Part shown: piece by piece, positions 6,939 through 15,938 of the stretch
Numbering within the stretch: the first letter of the stretch is position 1
Layout of the letters: the number at the start of each line of letters is the position of its first letter
Assembly (NCBI RefSeq): GCF_017356015.1
Contig: NZ_JAFIQV010000056.1
Location: 1 to 36,863 of the forward strand
Reading direction: 5' to 3'
Source of the DNA: Azospirillum sp. SYSU D00513
GTDB lineage: Bacteria > Pseudomonadota > Alphaproteobacteria > Azospirillales > Azospirillaceae
Length of the DNA stretch: 36,863 nucleotides
The notes under the pieces: model-generated
What the model was told of the DNA's origin: nothing
The model's input: only the letters and a program-made list of their open reading frames with translations
The model's database searches: none
Translations under genes and position numbers: made by a program

Positions 6939-8919
6939 GGGCCGCCTCCGGGCGCAGGTATCCCGGTTCGATAATTGTGCGTCCCTGGCCCTCGTCGAAG
7001 CGCAGCTGATACGTACGGCTGATCGAGGGCTGAAGCGCGTTGAGGTACCCGCCCATGATCTCCTCGTCCGTCGACAGCAGAAGGACCTGATGGCTCGCTC
7101 TCGGGAAATACCGCTCTACGAGGTGATTCCGGTGAACCGAGTCGAGGCGACCCAACGGCGTGTCGATCACTGTCGGCAGTGGCCGACCGGACGATCTGCC
7201 GAGGCCCCACAGGATCGCGATCGCGAGCAGCTGCCGCTCGCCAGCTGAAAGCCGATCCGCAGTCATCGGTCGGCCGTCAGTGCCCCGCAGCTCGAGAACG
7301 AACGTCTGCGGGTCAATCCGTAGATCCGTGATGAGTGTTCCCTTGCGGATCAACTGGTGGAAGCTCTCCAGCACGAGACGCTCGATCCGCTCCACGTGAC
7401 GCGCGACAACCGCCTCGCGGAAGCGGGTGAGCGTGCCCCGCACCTTGGCGGAGTGTAGGAGCAGCCGTTTCACGTCCTCGCGCTCAAAGCGGTCGCGCAC
7501 CTCGGCCTCGGCGAGTCGCACTTCCCGCTCTTTGAGTTGAGTGATCTCACGATCCAGACGGGCGATCTCGGCGTCCCGCGCCGCCTGCTCACCTTGCAGG
7601 CGAGCTACCTCGGACAGCGCAGCCTCGCGCGCTGCGACCACCCCGGCGATCACATCGTAGCTTGGCGCAGCCGCCAGAGCGTTGCGTGCGTGGTCAAGTG
7701 CCGCCGCCTGCTTGCGCTCGCCCGCCATGGCGGCCTGCAATCGCTCACGCGCTGATGGCAGCTCAAACGTCAGGGTCGAGTCGAGCAGCCCCCGTGCATC
7801 TGCGGACAGGTCGAGGATGATCGAGCGCAACCCAAACTCGCGGCGCGCCTCAATGCGCGCCGCGAGGGCCGCTCGAAGCGCCGCGCGTTGGTCCTCCGGA
7901 AGGGCTGCAAGCGTTGGCATCGCCAACAGCGCCTCGTGCTCTTCCGCGAGGACGGACGCGGTCTCGCGGCTGCGGCGTGACTCGTCTTCGCGTGCAGCGC
8001 GTTCCTCTAAGCTCTTAAGGAGCTCGCCGACGAGCAACAGCGGCGTAGCTCCGCTCGCCAATTCTCGCAGCTCCTTTTGGACGGCGGCGAGCTGCCGCTC
8101 GCTGGCAACGGCCTCGCCCTCGAGTTCGGCCCTGCGCTCGAACAGATTGCCGCCCTCGCGACGATAGCGCTCCTCAATAGCGGCGAGTTCGGCGGCGCGG
8201 CGGTCGAGCGCGTTGGCTGTTGCCGCGCGCTCGCGTACCAAACGGGTCCGAGCGCTCTCCAGCGCCTCAATGCGCCCGCGCAGATCCTCGCTTTTCCTCG
8301 TGTCGCCTTGGGCTGCCACTTCCGTGCGCTTGCGCCTTTCGAGCACGCCGAGGTCCGCGGCGAGCCGCTCCACAATATCGAGCCCAAGGAGGTTCTGAAC
8401 GGCGGTGGCGATCAGTGGCGGCGCCTCGTCCAGCTCCGCGTAGCTTTCGACCTTCTCGCCGTCAAAGAAGAACAAATGCGCGATCCGGGCCGGGATGAAA
8501 TCTTCCACCTGCTCAGCCCAGTGCTCTGTCGCGAGCTTGTCGAGCTCCCCGTTTCGCAACACGTGGAACCGTTCGCGGCAGCCGCTGCCGGTCGCACGCC
8601 ACGAGCGGTGGAGCTGGAAGTTTTGCTCCTCACCGTTCGCCGTGTGCCGAAACGCAACCTCCACGGCCGCTTCGGGCGCCTCAGCCCGGTGGTGGATGCT
8701 ACGACGAAGGAAATCATCGTACGCCAGCCCGTTGCGGTTGGAGCAGCGGGCCGACGGGCCGTAGAGACAGAGTTGCAGCGCATCCAGCAACGTCGTCTTG
8801 CCGCCGCCGTTGAGCCCACCGATCAAGGTGATGGGGCGACGTTCGTCAGGGGTTAAGGCGATCGACTGTCGGCCGCCATAGACCCCGAAGTTGTGTAACG
8901 TGAGTTCGTCGAGGATCAT
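6928..8919 (-). CDS. dndD: DNA sulfur modification protein DndD (SMC-like ATPase)
   Basis: A 663-residue ABC/SMC-type ATPase. Walker A is GGLNGGGKTT (34-43), the ABC signature is LSAGERQLLAIAILWGL and Walker B is PTVIDTPLGRLD, near the C-terminus. Between the two ATPase halves lies a long coiled coil of Arg-, Ala- and Glu-rich heptads, without a CxxC zinc hook. DndD is thought to supply ATP-driven DNA handling, possibly nicking, during phosphorothioation. The ATG overlaps the dndC stop as ATGA. The length is typical of the family. Confidence 0.95.
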   Translation of the reverse strand: MILDELTLHNFGVYGGRQSIALTPDERRPITLIGGLNGGGKTTLLDALQLCLYGPSARCSNRNGLAYDDFLRRSIHHRAEAPEAAVEVAFRHTANGEEQNFQLHRSWRATGSGCRERFHVLRNGELDKLATEHWAEQVEDFIPARIAHLFFFDGEKVESYAELDEAPPLIATAVQNLLGLDIVERLAADLGVLERRKRTEVAAQGDTRKSEDLRGRIEALESARTRLVRERAATANALDRRAAELAAIEERYRREGGNLFERRAELEGEAVASERQLAAVQKELRELASGATPLLLVGELLKSLEERAAREDESRRSRETASVLAEEHEALLAMPTLAALPEDQRAALRAALAARIEARREFGLRSIILDLSADARGLLDSTLTFELPSARERLQAAMAGERKQAAALDHARNALAAAPSYDVIAGVVAAREAALSEVARLQGEQAARDAEIARLDREITQLKEREVRLAEAEVRDRFEREDVKRLLLHSAKVRGTLTRFREAVVARHVERIERLVLESFHQLIRKGTLITDLRIDPQTFVLELRGTDGRPMTADRLSAGERQLLAIAILWGLGRSSGRPLPTVIDTPLGRLDSVHRNHLVERYFPRASHQVLLLSTDEEIMGGYLNALQPSISRTYQLRFDEGQGRTIIEPGYLRPEAAHAH

Positions 8920-10475
8920 GGTACTGGTCTCACGTCTAGTCCACCGTCAGGATCGCTGACAGGTTGGACTAGGGGAAGCTCCGCATCCGAAACCGCGGCA
9001 CGCGCGCCCTCCAAGACGTCGCGGCGTTCGAGCGCCCGTTGCTCGGCGTCTTCGGCGCTGTCGTAGAACCCTCGCCGCAACGCCCCCTCCAGCGCCTTGA
9101 ACAGCCCAGCGCGGCGCGCCATCGTGCGATGCTGTCGCTCGACGTCCAAAAGCTCCCGGGTGAGCTGAAAATGCAGTTCGTCTTCGCCGCAGATCTCGCG
9201 GAGGACGCGCATCTCATCCGAGCCCAGGACCAGGTTATCGTCGATCCGGGGGCCGGGATACGAGGTCCCGAACACCTTGCTGTAGATTACCGGGAGGTTG
9301 TCCTCGATCTCGTGCTTTTCGAGCACCCAGAGCCGGCGGATCTCGGCAAGCTCGCCGAGCGTGATCAGCTCGATCTCGCGAACCTCGTCCGGGCCGTTGG
9401 CGCGAATGTGCCTTTGCGCTTCTAGCACCTTGCGGAGCCAGAGCTCCCGAGCGGTCTGCGTATAGGGGCCCGGAATGACCCGATCCTTGAATAACTGCAC
9501 CGAGCCGTTCATGCGCCTGAAGTCGCGTAGGTTTCGATCATCGCCGTCAAGTTCGTTGCGCAGCTCGAGCAGAGGCAGCATCCACTCCTTCTCGGCATCG
9601 TTCTGGATCATCGCCTGCATCGACTTATCCCGCTCCACGAGCGTACAAACCCAACAGCCAAAGCGGCTGTCCCCGCAGCTCGGCGTCGACGAGTCGATCA
9701 CGAGCGGACACTCACCGTCGGCGGAGGCGCCCTGGTACATGGTCAGCAAGTCCTTGTTCGGAAAACCCCATGGGTTGCGGACCTGCATGAGGAACATCCA
9801 AACGTCGTCGTTCGACCAGGTCTCGATCGGCGTGTAGACGTAGGAGTTCTGGAGACTCGCATTGGGCGACAGTTGCTCGCGAACGCGCTGGCCTTCGAGC
9901 CGGTCCATCACCTTGGCCCGCGCCTGGCTTTCTGCCTTGCGCATGCCGAGTACTACGATCGCCTCGCCATTCCGTTTGACCACATCCGCGATGAAGCGGT
10001 TCGACGGATCGATCTTCAATCTTTCCGTGCACCATCGAAATTTCGGGCGCGGCGCAGGGTAGCCCCGTCCGATAAGATTGACCCAGAAGGTGTTCGTCGG
10101 GTCCGGCGTGAGCCGGTGGGTGGAGATCGGAAGGCCAGCCTCTCTCGCTCGCTCGGCCATGTGGTCGAGCGAGCGAGCCACCCACGCTGCGACGATCGGG
10201 TTCTCGACCAGAGTATCGGTGCTGATCACATAGACCGGCTTTTGACGATGCTCGGGGCTCAGTCGCGACAGCGCTAGCCACACGAGCTGTAGCGTGGCTG
10301 TCGAATCCTTACCGCCGCTGTAGCCGACAACCCAAGGAATTGTGTCCGCTTGATACAGCGCTATGATTTCCTCGAGCAGTCGCGCGATTGCGGCCTTAAA
10401 GCCGAGCGCGGCGAATGCGGACTTGCTGGTCGAGAGGCTCAAGTCAGGCTGCACGTTCACCCCGCCCCATAGCAT
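8916..10475 (-). CDS. dndC: DNA sulfur modification protein DndC (PAPS-reductase-like ATP pyrophosphatase)
   Basis: A 519-residue protein of the adenine nucleotide alpha-hydrolase superfamily. The PP-loop is SGGKDST (53-59). Cysteines in KFRWCTER, GECP, SCGD and GCWVC are suited to hold the iron-sulfur cluster known in DndC. It passes sulfur from DndA to DNA after activating the backbone with ATP. The ATG at 10475 lies 32 bases inside dndB; a GTG at 10460 is an alternative start. The C-terminal 90 residues are helical and charged. Confidence 0.95.
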   Translation of the reverse strand: MLWGGVNVQPDLSLSTSKSAFAALGFKAAIARLLEEIIALYQADTIPWVVGYSGGKDSTATLQLVWLALSRLSPEHRQKPVYVISTDTLVENPIVAAWVARSLDHMAERAREAGLPISTHRLTPDPTNTFWVNLIGRGYPAPRPKFRWCTERLKIDPSNRFIADVVKRNGEAIVVLGMRKAESQARAKVMDRLEGQRVREQLSPNASLQNSYVYTPIETWSNDDVWMFLMQVRNPWGFPNKDLLTMYQGASADGECPLVIDSSTPSCGDSRFGCWVCTLVERDKSMQAMIQNDAEKEWMLPLLELRNELDGDDRNLRDFRRMNGSVQLFKDRVIPGPYTQTARELWLRKVLEAQRHIRANGPDEVREIELITLGELAEIRRLWVLEKHEIEDNLPVIYSKVFGTSYPGPRIDDNLVLGSDEMRVLREICGEDELHFQLTRELLDVERQHRTMARRAGLFKALEGALRRGFYDSAEDAEQRALERRDVLEGARAAVSDAELPLVQPVSDPDGGLDVRPVP

Positions 10476-11526
10476 CCTCGTGCCGCTGCTCCTCGGGGGT
10501 GAGTGCCAGACCCAGTTGCTGCTTAATGAGGTTAGTCGTCAACACGACGTTCTGAAACGACTTGGTCACATTACCCCCAATCGTAGCGCGCCCCTCCCAA
10601 GCAGGATTCGAGCGGCGCCAATCCACTTTCCGCAGGCCTTTGAGCTTCCCGCGCCAGCCATGGGAATCATGGTGGAGGAGCGCATTCCCGACCCGTCCGA
10701 GCGCGTGCAGGACAACCCCATGCGCATGAATGTATTGATCACGGAAGGCTCCAGCGGTCATCTGTCCTTTCTGGACGTCCTGCCATTCGAGCATTTGCGT
10801 GTGGATCTCGCGCCAGAAAGCGACGACTACATCGTCGCGCTCGTCACCGAGAGCATGGTTCGCCAGCAGCGCCGTCGTTGCGGTGCAGAGGGCGCTAAGC
10901 GTAAACAGTGCCTTCGAGCCGGCTGATAGAGAGGACTTCTCCAACGATACGAGCGCTTTGAAGTCGGGCAGCCGCTCAATCACAAGCTTGGACAGCCGCG
11001 CTTTGTCGTCCCGGTGGTCGTAGAGCACGCTCAAAGAGCGAGGTGGCCGGATGGCGTACCGGTTGAGATCGGCGAACATCTGTTGGCATCGGGCGAGCCC
11101 ACGGTCGAGGAAGAACACCACAGCGATGCTCTCGTCGGCTAGCTCTGGACAGTCCTGCAAGGCCATCTCGATGGCCGCCCGCCGGTGCTGCCCGTCGTTG
11201 ATAATGAAGCGCGCCTTCATCGGCACGTGCAGCACTCCGAGATCCTCGGCTTCGGGCGCTGGAACGAAGCGGACATCGGCGTCAACCGACGCGGTAATCG
11301 CCGAAAAGACATAACTGTCCCGGTTCGAGGCGATATAGCGCGCCATCTCAGGCAACCGCCCGCGGTTCAACTGACGCTGGGCCCGCAGCTCAGGGACGAG
11401 CTCCGCCTCGTTGAAGAGGAAGAGCTTTGGTAGCAGCCGAAGCGGGCACATGGAGACGTAGAACTCCCGCCCAGCCTGAATTCCGCGAATCGCGGGGAAA
11501 ACATATTCGAACTGCCGATCCATGCC
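10444..11526 (-). CDS. dndB: DNA sulfur modification protein DndB (DGQHR protein)
   Basis: A 360-residue protein of the DGQHR family, with the motif NDGQHRRAAI at 109-118 and the DndB-typical start FPAIRGIQAGREFYV. In studied systems DndB is dispensable for sulfur insertion, lowers or shapes the frequency of modification, and can act as a transcriptional repressor of the dnd promoter. I chose the ATG at 11526 because a good promoter (11561-11590) would put the transcript start below the alternative GTG at 11580. It is the first gene of the operon dndB-C-D-E-methyltransferase-membrane protein. Confidence 0.93.
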   Translation of the reverse strand, partial: GMDRQFEYVFPAIRGIQAGREFYVSMCPLRLLPKLFLFNEAELVPELRAQRQLNRGRLPEMARYIASNRDSYVFSAITASVDADVRFVPAPEAEDLGVLHVPMKARFIINDGQHRRAAIEMALQDCPELADESIAVVFFLDRGLARCQQMFADLNRYAIRPPRSLSVLYDHRDDKARLSKLVIERLPDFKALVSLEKSSLSAGSKALFTLSALCTATTALLANHALGDERDDVVVAFWREIHTQMLEWQDVQKGQMTAGAFRDQYIHAHGVVLHALGRVGNALLHHDSHGWRGKLKGLRKVDWRRSNPAWEGRATIGGNVTKSFQNVVLTTNLIKQQLGLALTPEEQRHEDAMGRGERAA

Positions 11527-11560
11527 ACGCTTCGTCTTCTCGCCGCCTCCGAGCTTAGCT

Positions 11561-11590
11561 ACAGTAGGTCTTGTAACCACACTACGTCAA
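11561..11590 (-). promoter_or_regulatory. Predicted dndB operon promoter in the divergent dndB/dndA gap
   Basis: On the minus strand TTGACG (11590-11585) is followed after 18 bases by TACTGT (11566-11561), close to a sigma-70 promoter, about 35 bases upstream of the dndB ATG. The dndB-dndA gap is only 98 bases, so any repressor here, such as DndB itself as reported in other systems, would control both directions. Confidence 0.6.
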
Positions 11591-11624
11591 CCGCACAAAC
11601 ATAGTTCGGATCGGAGTTTGCAAA

Positions 11625-12773
11625 TTGCGTGACGCACGGCCTATCTATCTCGATTGCGCCGCGACCACCGCAACCGACCCCAGGGTAGCCGAGGTGGTCA
11701 TGCGGCTCTTCGTCGAGGAGTTCGGCAATGCCGGCAGCCGAACCCACACCTATGGCGCGGCGGCACAGGGCGAGGTGAACATAGCGCGCCAACGAATCGG
11801 TGTGACCCTAGGGGTAGATCCGGAGGAGGTAATCTTCACCAGCGGGGCCACCGAAAGCGACAACCTCGCGATCCTCGGGCTGGCTGCGTTCGGGACGGCT
11901 GAAGCCCGGCGGCACATCGTCAGCACAGCCATCGAGCACAAGGCAGTGCTGGAGCCGCTCGCCCGGCTCACGGATGAAGGTTTCGAGGTCACGCTGGTCC
12001 GCCCCGACCGCGCCGGCCACGTCTCGGCGGACGAGGTTCTCGCCGCCGTGAGGCGTGACACGCTCCTAGTCTCGGTGATGCACGCGAACAACGAAACGGG
12101 CGCCCTGCAACCGATCGCAGCCATCGCCGACGGCTTGGCCGCCGATGGTCCCTTCCTCCACGTCGACGCGGCTCAGACTTACGGCCGTGAGACGCCTGCC
12201 CTCCGGCACACACGGATTGATCTCGTCAGCATCAGCGGGCACAAGGTGTTCGGGCCGAAGGGGGTCGGGGCGCTCATCGTTCGCCGCAGGGGCGGGCGGC
12301 GGCTGCCGCTCCGCCCGTTGATGGTCGGGGGCGGGCAGGAGCGGGGACTCCGCCCTGGCACGCATCCTGTGCCGTTGATCGCGGGCCTCGGTCTGGCGGC
12401 TGAACTCGCCGAAACAGAACGAGAAGCCCGCGCGCGTGCCTGCGCGCGCTTCCGCTCGGCGGCCCTCGACGCCCTCGCCCCGCTCGCTCCCGTCATCCAC
12501 GGTGATCACGATCGTGGCGTGCTGCCGAACATCCTCAGCGTCGCAATTCCCGGGCTCGACTCCGAAGCCGTCATGGTCGCCTTAAAGGAGTTGGTCGCCG
12601 TTTCTAACGGCTCCGCCTGCACTTCGGCGCGCTATGAGCCCAGCCATGTCCTCGCCGCCATGGGGCTGCCCGAGGATGAGATCGACGGCACGGTCCGGCT
12701 GTCGTGGAGTCACACGACTCCGACCGTTCCGTGGGACAAGATCGTCGCGACCCTCTCCGATCTGCGACTCTAA
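11625..12773 (+). CDS. dndA: Cysteine desulfurase DndA (NifS/IscS family)
   Basis: A 382-residue PLP-dependent enzyme that takes sulfur from L-cysteine onto its own catalytic cysteine and hands it to DndC. The PLP lysine is K207 in SISGHKVFGPKG, the PLP-contact segment is HVDAAQTYG, and the catalytic cysteine is C332 in NGSACTSARYEPSHVL. The start is TTG at 11625 with GGAG eight bases upstream; no in-frame ATG exists near the beginning of the conserved YLDCAATT. It diverges from dndB, the classical arrangement. The rare TTG start and weak promoter suggest modest expression. Confidence 0.93.
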   Translation: MRDARPIYLDCAATTATDPRVAEVVMRLFVEEFGNAGSRTHTYGAAAQGEVNIARQRIGVTLGVDPEEVIFTSGATESDNLAILGLAAFGTAEARRHIVSTAIEHKAVLEPLARLTDEGFEVTLVRPDRAGHVSADEVLAAVRRDTLLVSVMHANNETGALQPIAAIADGLAADGPFLHVDAAQTYGRETPALRHTRIDLVSISGHKVFGPKGVGALIVRRRGGRRLPLRPLMVGGGQERGLRPGTHPVPLIAGLGLAAELAETEREARARACARFRSAALDALAPLAPVIHGDHDRGVLPNILSVAIPGLDSEAVMVALKELVAVSNGSACTSARYEPSHVLAAMGLPEDEIDGTVRLSWSHTTPTVPWDKIVATLSDLRL

Positions 12774-12901
12774 CCAGAAAATTCGCCCAGCAGCGTCAGC
12801 AACGTGCAACCCTTCGCGCTTCTCACGTACCTGAGGAGATGACAGTAGCCGCTGTCGTCCCGGCGTCCACAGCGGACGCCAACAGCCGAAGGACAAGTCT
12901 C

Positions 12902-14755
12902 ATGAACGATAACGCTACCGAGTCCCGCGGCTCCATCGCCCCGGCCTGGAGCCCGAACGCTCCAAAAGGGGGACGAGCCGTAATCCGCCGGATGTTGAGC
13001 GAGTCCGCCAGCACGGTGCCCCTGTTCCTTGGCCAGACCTTCATCCAGTCGCTGCGCGACGTAGGCTACAACAACACCGTCTGGGCCGTCTGCGAGCACG
13101 TCGACAACGCGGTGCAGTGGGGCGCCCAGGATGTCCGCGTTTACTTCCACCAGCGCGGGCGGCGGGGCGACATCAAGCTCGATGTCCTCATCCTTGATGA
13201 CGGCCAGGGAATGGCGCCGGACGTGCTGCGCGTCGCGATGTCGTTCGGCGGATCGATGGTCTACGATCAGCGTGATGGCATCGGACGCTTCGGGGTCGGC
13301 ATGAAGACTGCCGCCCTCAGCATGGGGCCGCGGCTCGAGGTCTACTCCTGGCAGGAGCCTGGTGCGTTCTACGCCATGGAGCTCGACGTCGATGAGATCG
13401 GCAACAACCAGCGCAATGTGCTCGATCTGCCGGAGCCCAGCTTCCGCGAACGTCTGCCGTCTGAGGTCGCGGAGATTTTAGTGGGCGCCCTCGAGTACCC
13501 CAAGCCGGACGACCAGGACGTGCTTGCGGAGTCGCGCGACGACCTCGCCGATAAGCTCGGGGCGCACGGCACGATCGTCTTCGTGCCCAATTGCGATCGG
13601 CTGACCTACAAGCAGTCGAAGACGCTCTGCGACCACGCCACCCGCGAAATGGCGCGGATCTACCGGGCCAAGCTCGCCGAAGGCCTGAAGCTTTACGTCA
13701 ACAACCGCCTGGTCGAGCCTTTCGACCCGACCTATTCGATGTCTCAGGCGCGGCACAACTTCGTGCCGGAGCTTATTGAGAAGGGCGTGACCCGCAGCAC
13801 GCTGAAGCAGGCGTGGACGGTCGAGATCCCGGTGGAAGAAGGGTCCAACGTCACGGCACCCGTATCGGTGCGCCTGTACGCGCTGCCGATCGAGACCTGG
13901 CAGTCGCTCCCCCGCAAGGTGCTCAACAACGACCTGCGGGTCTACGACGACCACCAGGTATCCTTCATGCGCAATGGCCGCGAGGTCGATATCCGCGCCT
14001 TCACGGAGCTCTCGGGCAAGCGCCACGCCAACTCGATCTGGCTTCGCATCCAGGTCGACTTCGACGGGCGGCTCGACGAGGCGCTCGGCGTCGCGATGAC
14101 GAAACAGGGGGTCCGCCCGAAGAAGTACGCGCTCGACCTGATCCGCGACAAGATCAAGGAGCAGGTCGCCAGGGTGCGCGAAAACAACCAGAAGGTGATG
14201 GCGGAGAACGCGCTCTCGAAAAGCAAAGGCAAGCAGTCCGAAGCTGAACGCCGCGCGGAGGAGGCCGACGCGTTCCAGCGCAAGCCGCTGCCCGAGACCC
14301 CGGCGGAGAGCGCGGAACTGGAGCAGAACGTGCGCGCCCTCGCATTAAGGCTGCGCCGCGGCGGTGAGACGGCTGAGGAGGCCTACGCGCGCATCAAGGA
14401 TGCGCGCTACGTCACCGATTTCAAACATGACGATTACTGGCCGTTCTACGCCGTCGAGTACGAACTCGGGAAGGTGATCCTTACCATCAACACCGCTCAT
14501 CCCTTCTATATGAAGCTTTACAAGCCCCTCAGCGAGCTTGCGGCGCCTGAGACCGAGGACGAGGCCCGAGAAGGAGAGGCAGGCGCCACACGGGCCGGCG
14601 AGTTGTTGGTAGCGCTGCAGATGGTGCTGCTGAGCCTGGCTCGCACTCAGAGCCAAATGGCCTACGGCAGCGACCGCGAGGAGCACCGCGCCTTGTTCCA
14701 CGCCCTCCAGACGGAGTGGTCGGACAACCTGAAGACGCAGCTCCGGCTCGATTGA
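12902..14755 (+). CDS. GHKL (Hsp90/MORC-like) ATPase in the Dnd island
   Basis: A 617-residue protein with a Bergerat-fold ATPase at the N-terminus: N-box E65 to N69 (EHVDN), G1 motif DDGQGM (99-104), G2 motif GRFGVGMKTA (128-137). This layout is that of Hsp90-, MutL- and MORC-like ATPases rather than a histidine kinase, as no HisKA or phospho-His box is seen. A charged, probably coiled section (REQ- and KSKGKQSEAERR-type sequence) lies near residues 420-470. The ATG follows GAAGGA; an upstream ATG at 12839 sits too close to its ribosome binding site. It begins 128 bases after dndA on the same strand and ends at a strong terminator. GHKL ATPases occur in several antiphage systems, so an effector or sensor role is likely but not shown. 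Confidence 0.8.
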   Translation: MNDNATESRGSIAPAWSPNAPKGGRAVIRRMLSESASTVPLFLGQTFIQSLRDVGYNNTVWAVCEHVDNAVQWGAQDVRVYFHQRGRRGDIKLDVLILDDGQGMAPDVLRVAMSFGGSMVYDQRDGIGRFGVGMKTAALSMGPRLEVYSWQEPGAFYAMELDVDEIGNNQRNVLDLPEPSFRERLPSEVAEILVGALEYPKPDDQDVLAESRDDLADKLGAHGTIVFVPNCDRLTYKQSKTLCDHATREMARIYRAKLAEGLKLYVNNRLVEPFDPTYSMSQARHNFVPELIEKGVTRSTLKQAWTVEIPVEEGSNVTAPVSVRLYALPIETWQSLPRKVLNNDLRVYDDHQVSFMRNGREVDIRAFTELSGKRHANSIWLRIQVDFDGRLDEALGVAMTKQGVRPKKYALDLIRDKIKEQVARVRENNQKVMAENALSKSKGKQSEAERRAEEADAFQRKPLPETPAESAELEQNVRALALRLRRGGETAEEAYARIKDARYVTDFKHDDYWPFYAVEYELGKVILTINTAHPFYMKLYKPLSELAAPETEDEAREGEAGATRAGELLVALQMVLLSLARTQSQMAYGSDREEHRALFHALQTEWSDNLKTQLRLD

Positions 14756-14761
14756 GCCGAC

Positions 14762-14789
14762 GCCGCCGAGGGCGTGTGCCCTCGGCGGC
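14762..14789 (+). terminator. Strong intrinsic terminator after the GHKL gene
   Basis: A perfect 12-bp stem, GCCGCCGAGGGC (14762-14773) and its complement (14778-14789) around a GTGT loop, followed by AACCTTTTG. It separates the GHKL ATPase gene from the sigma-like gene 170 bases on, which therefore probably has its own promoter or depends on read-through. Confidence 0.85.
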
Positions 14790-14961
14790 AACCTTTTGCA
14801 CCGGCAACGTACCTGTTAGTCTGAGGGAGGTCCTCTTCCGGCGGCACTTCGCCCGCACGGTCCGGCACAGCGTCCGGCCCGCGTGGGTGCCGTCGATGAG
14901 GAGAACCGAGCCCTCGCTTGACCCCGGGCGCACAGCGCGCCCCACAGCGATGAGAGGTCTT

Positions 14962-15387
14962 ATGAGTGCGAGAGAATGGGCGCCCTACGTGCGCCTTCAG
15001 GAGCAGCTCCTCGTCTGCCGCGACCCGAAGCTCCGGGAGGCGCTTGAGGGCGCGCTCGACCGCGAGCTCGCCGCCATTACGGCGGGACAGCCGCGGCACG
15101 GCACCGACACCACGGCGATCGAAAACCATCGCCGCCGCGAGCGTCGCCGCCGGATCATCGAAGCGATGCTGCTGATCGTGACGCCCGCGGAGGCCAATCC
15201 GTGGCCGCAGGTCGAAGACCGCCTCGAGCTCGGCGCCCGCCTGGGGCGGCTCAAGGCGGCGGATGCCGAACTGCTGCTGCTGCATGGGCAGGGGGTCACC
15301 CACCGCGCGCTCGCCCTGGCCCGACACCAGCCGGTGGGCACAATCAAGGCCCAGGTGCATCGCGCCCGCCTAAAGTTCGCCGCCTAG
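14962..15387 (+). CDS. Sigma-70 region-4-like DNA-binding protein
   Basis: A 141-residue protein. The last 50 residues (RLKAADAELLLLHGQGVTHRALALARHQPVGTIKAQVHRARLKFAA) form a helix-turn-helix like region 4 of ECF sigma factors, with the familiar VGTIKxxVHRAR pattern. Region 2, needed for melting promoters, is not recognisable; the N-terminal part is short and basic (HRRRERRRR). It is therefore more likely a specialised DNA binder or adaptor than a working sigma factor. ATG with AGAGG upstream; an in-frame ATG at 14950 is possible. It lies between the GHKL ATPase and the convergent SMC-like operon, inside the island. Confidence 0.7.
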   Translation: MSAREWAPYVRLQEQLLVCRDPKLREALEGALDRELAAITAGQPRHGTDTTAIENHRRRERRRRIIEAMLLIVTPAEANPWPQVEDRLELGARLGRLKAADAELLLLHGQGVTHRALALARHQPVGTIKAQVHRARLKFAA

Positions 15388-15393
15388 GAATAG

Positions 15394-15420
15394 GCCCGCC
15401 CGGCTTCCGGCCGGGCGGGC
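15394..15420. terminator. Bidirectional hairpin between convergent genes
   Basis: An 11-bp perfect GC stem (GCCCGCCCGGC and its complement) lies between the stops of the sigma-like gene and the small minus-strand gene. There is no good T-run on either side, so termination would rely on the stem alone. Confidence 0.65.
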
Positions 15421-15428
15421 TCGCCCGT

Positions 15429-15938
15429 CTAGACCGCTGCCAGGGCCGCCTCCGCCTCAGCCCGCTCGTCCTCCAGCTCCCCGATCAGTTTGGCATAGGC
15501 GCGCAGGAAGGTTTCGAGCTTGCGCGGCTTGTCGATCATGCGCTCGAACAGAACATCGAAGCCGCCGCTGGCGTACTCGTTCATCCGCGCCGCGCCGCCA
15601 TCGGTGCCGCCACTCAGGTGCGTGCTGGCGCCCGCCGCCGTTAGAAGCCGCGAAACGGACTTCTGCACGACAGGCTTGTCCTTCACCGTGACGCCCCGGC
15701 CTAGAAGGTCGCGCAGCTCCGCATCGATGAGCCCGCCCAGCAGCAGGTTCTGCTGCAGCTTATAGTCGCCCGGAAAGTCATCAACGAATGCAGGCTTGTC
15801 GGCAGAGGTCAATGATGATTTCCTCACCGCCGCAAAGCCCGCAATCAGGCAGAAGTAGTAGATGTCGAACTTGAGGTCGAGCTCGCCTTCGATCTCGGAG
15901 AACCATTTCTCGGCGTCGGTGCGCAGGCGGAAACTCAT
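15429..15938 (-). CDS. Small partner of the SMC-like ATPase, possibly DndE-like
   Basis: A 169-residue protein starting at ATG 15938, which overlaps the stop of the SMC gene (TGATG), with GAGGG upstream. The first 45 residues, FRLRTDAEKWFSEIEGELDL..DIYYFCLIAGFAAV, follow the same pattern as the DndE of this locus (IRLSKQAREQLIRLK...LCRWAFCKSL): RL near the start, an Ala six residues on, and a Cys followed by Gly/Ala-Phe. The match is weak and by eye. The rest is helical with a C-terminal coiled coil rich in Glu and Ala. Its position directly after an SMC-like ATPase mirrors the dndD-dndE order. Confidence 0.7.
   Translation of the reverse strand: MSFRLRTDAEKWFSEIEGELDLKFDIYYFCLIAGFAAVRKSSLTSADKPAFVDDFPGDYKLQQNLLLGGLIDAELRDLLGRGVTVKDKPVVQKSVSRLLTAAGASTHLSGGTDGGAARMNEYASGGFDVLFERMIDKPRKLETFLRAYAKLIGELEDERAEAEAALAAV

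Noticed and set aside
8077..8856. 259-codon plus-strand open frame
   Set aside because: Antisense to dndD; no ribosome binding site or motif.
12902..14755. Histidine kinase
   Set aside because: A GHKL fold is present but no phospho-acceptor histidine box or sensor domain.
14962..15387. Full ECF sigma factor
   Set aside because: Only region 4 is recognisable; region 2 is absent.
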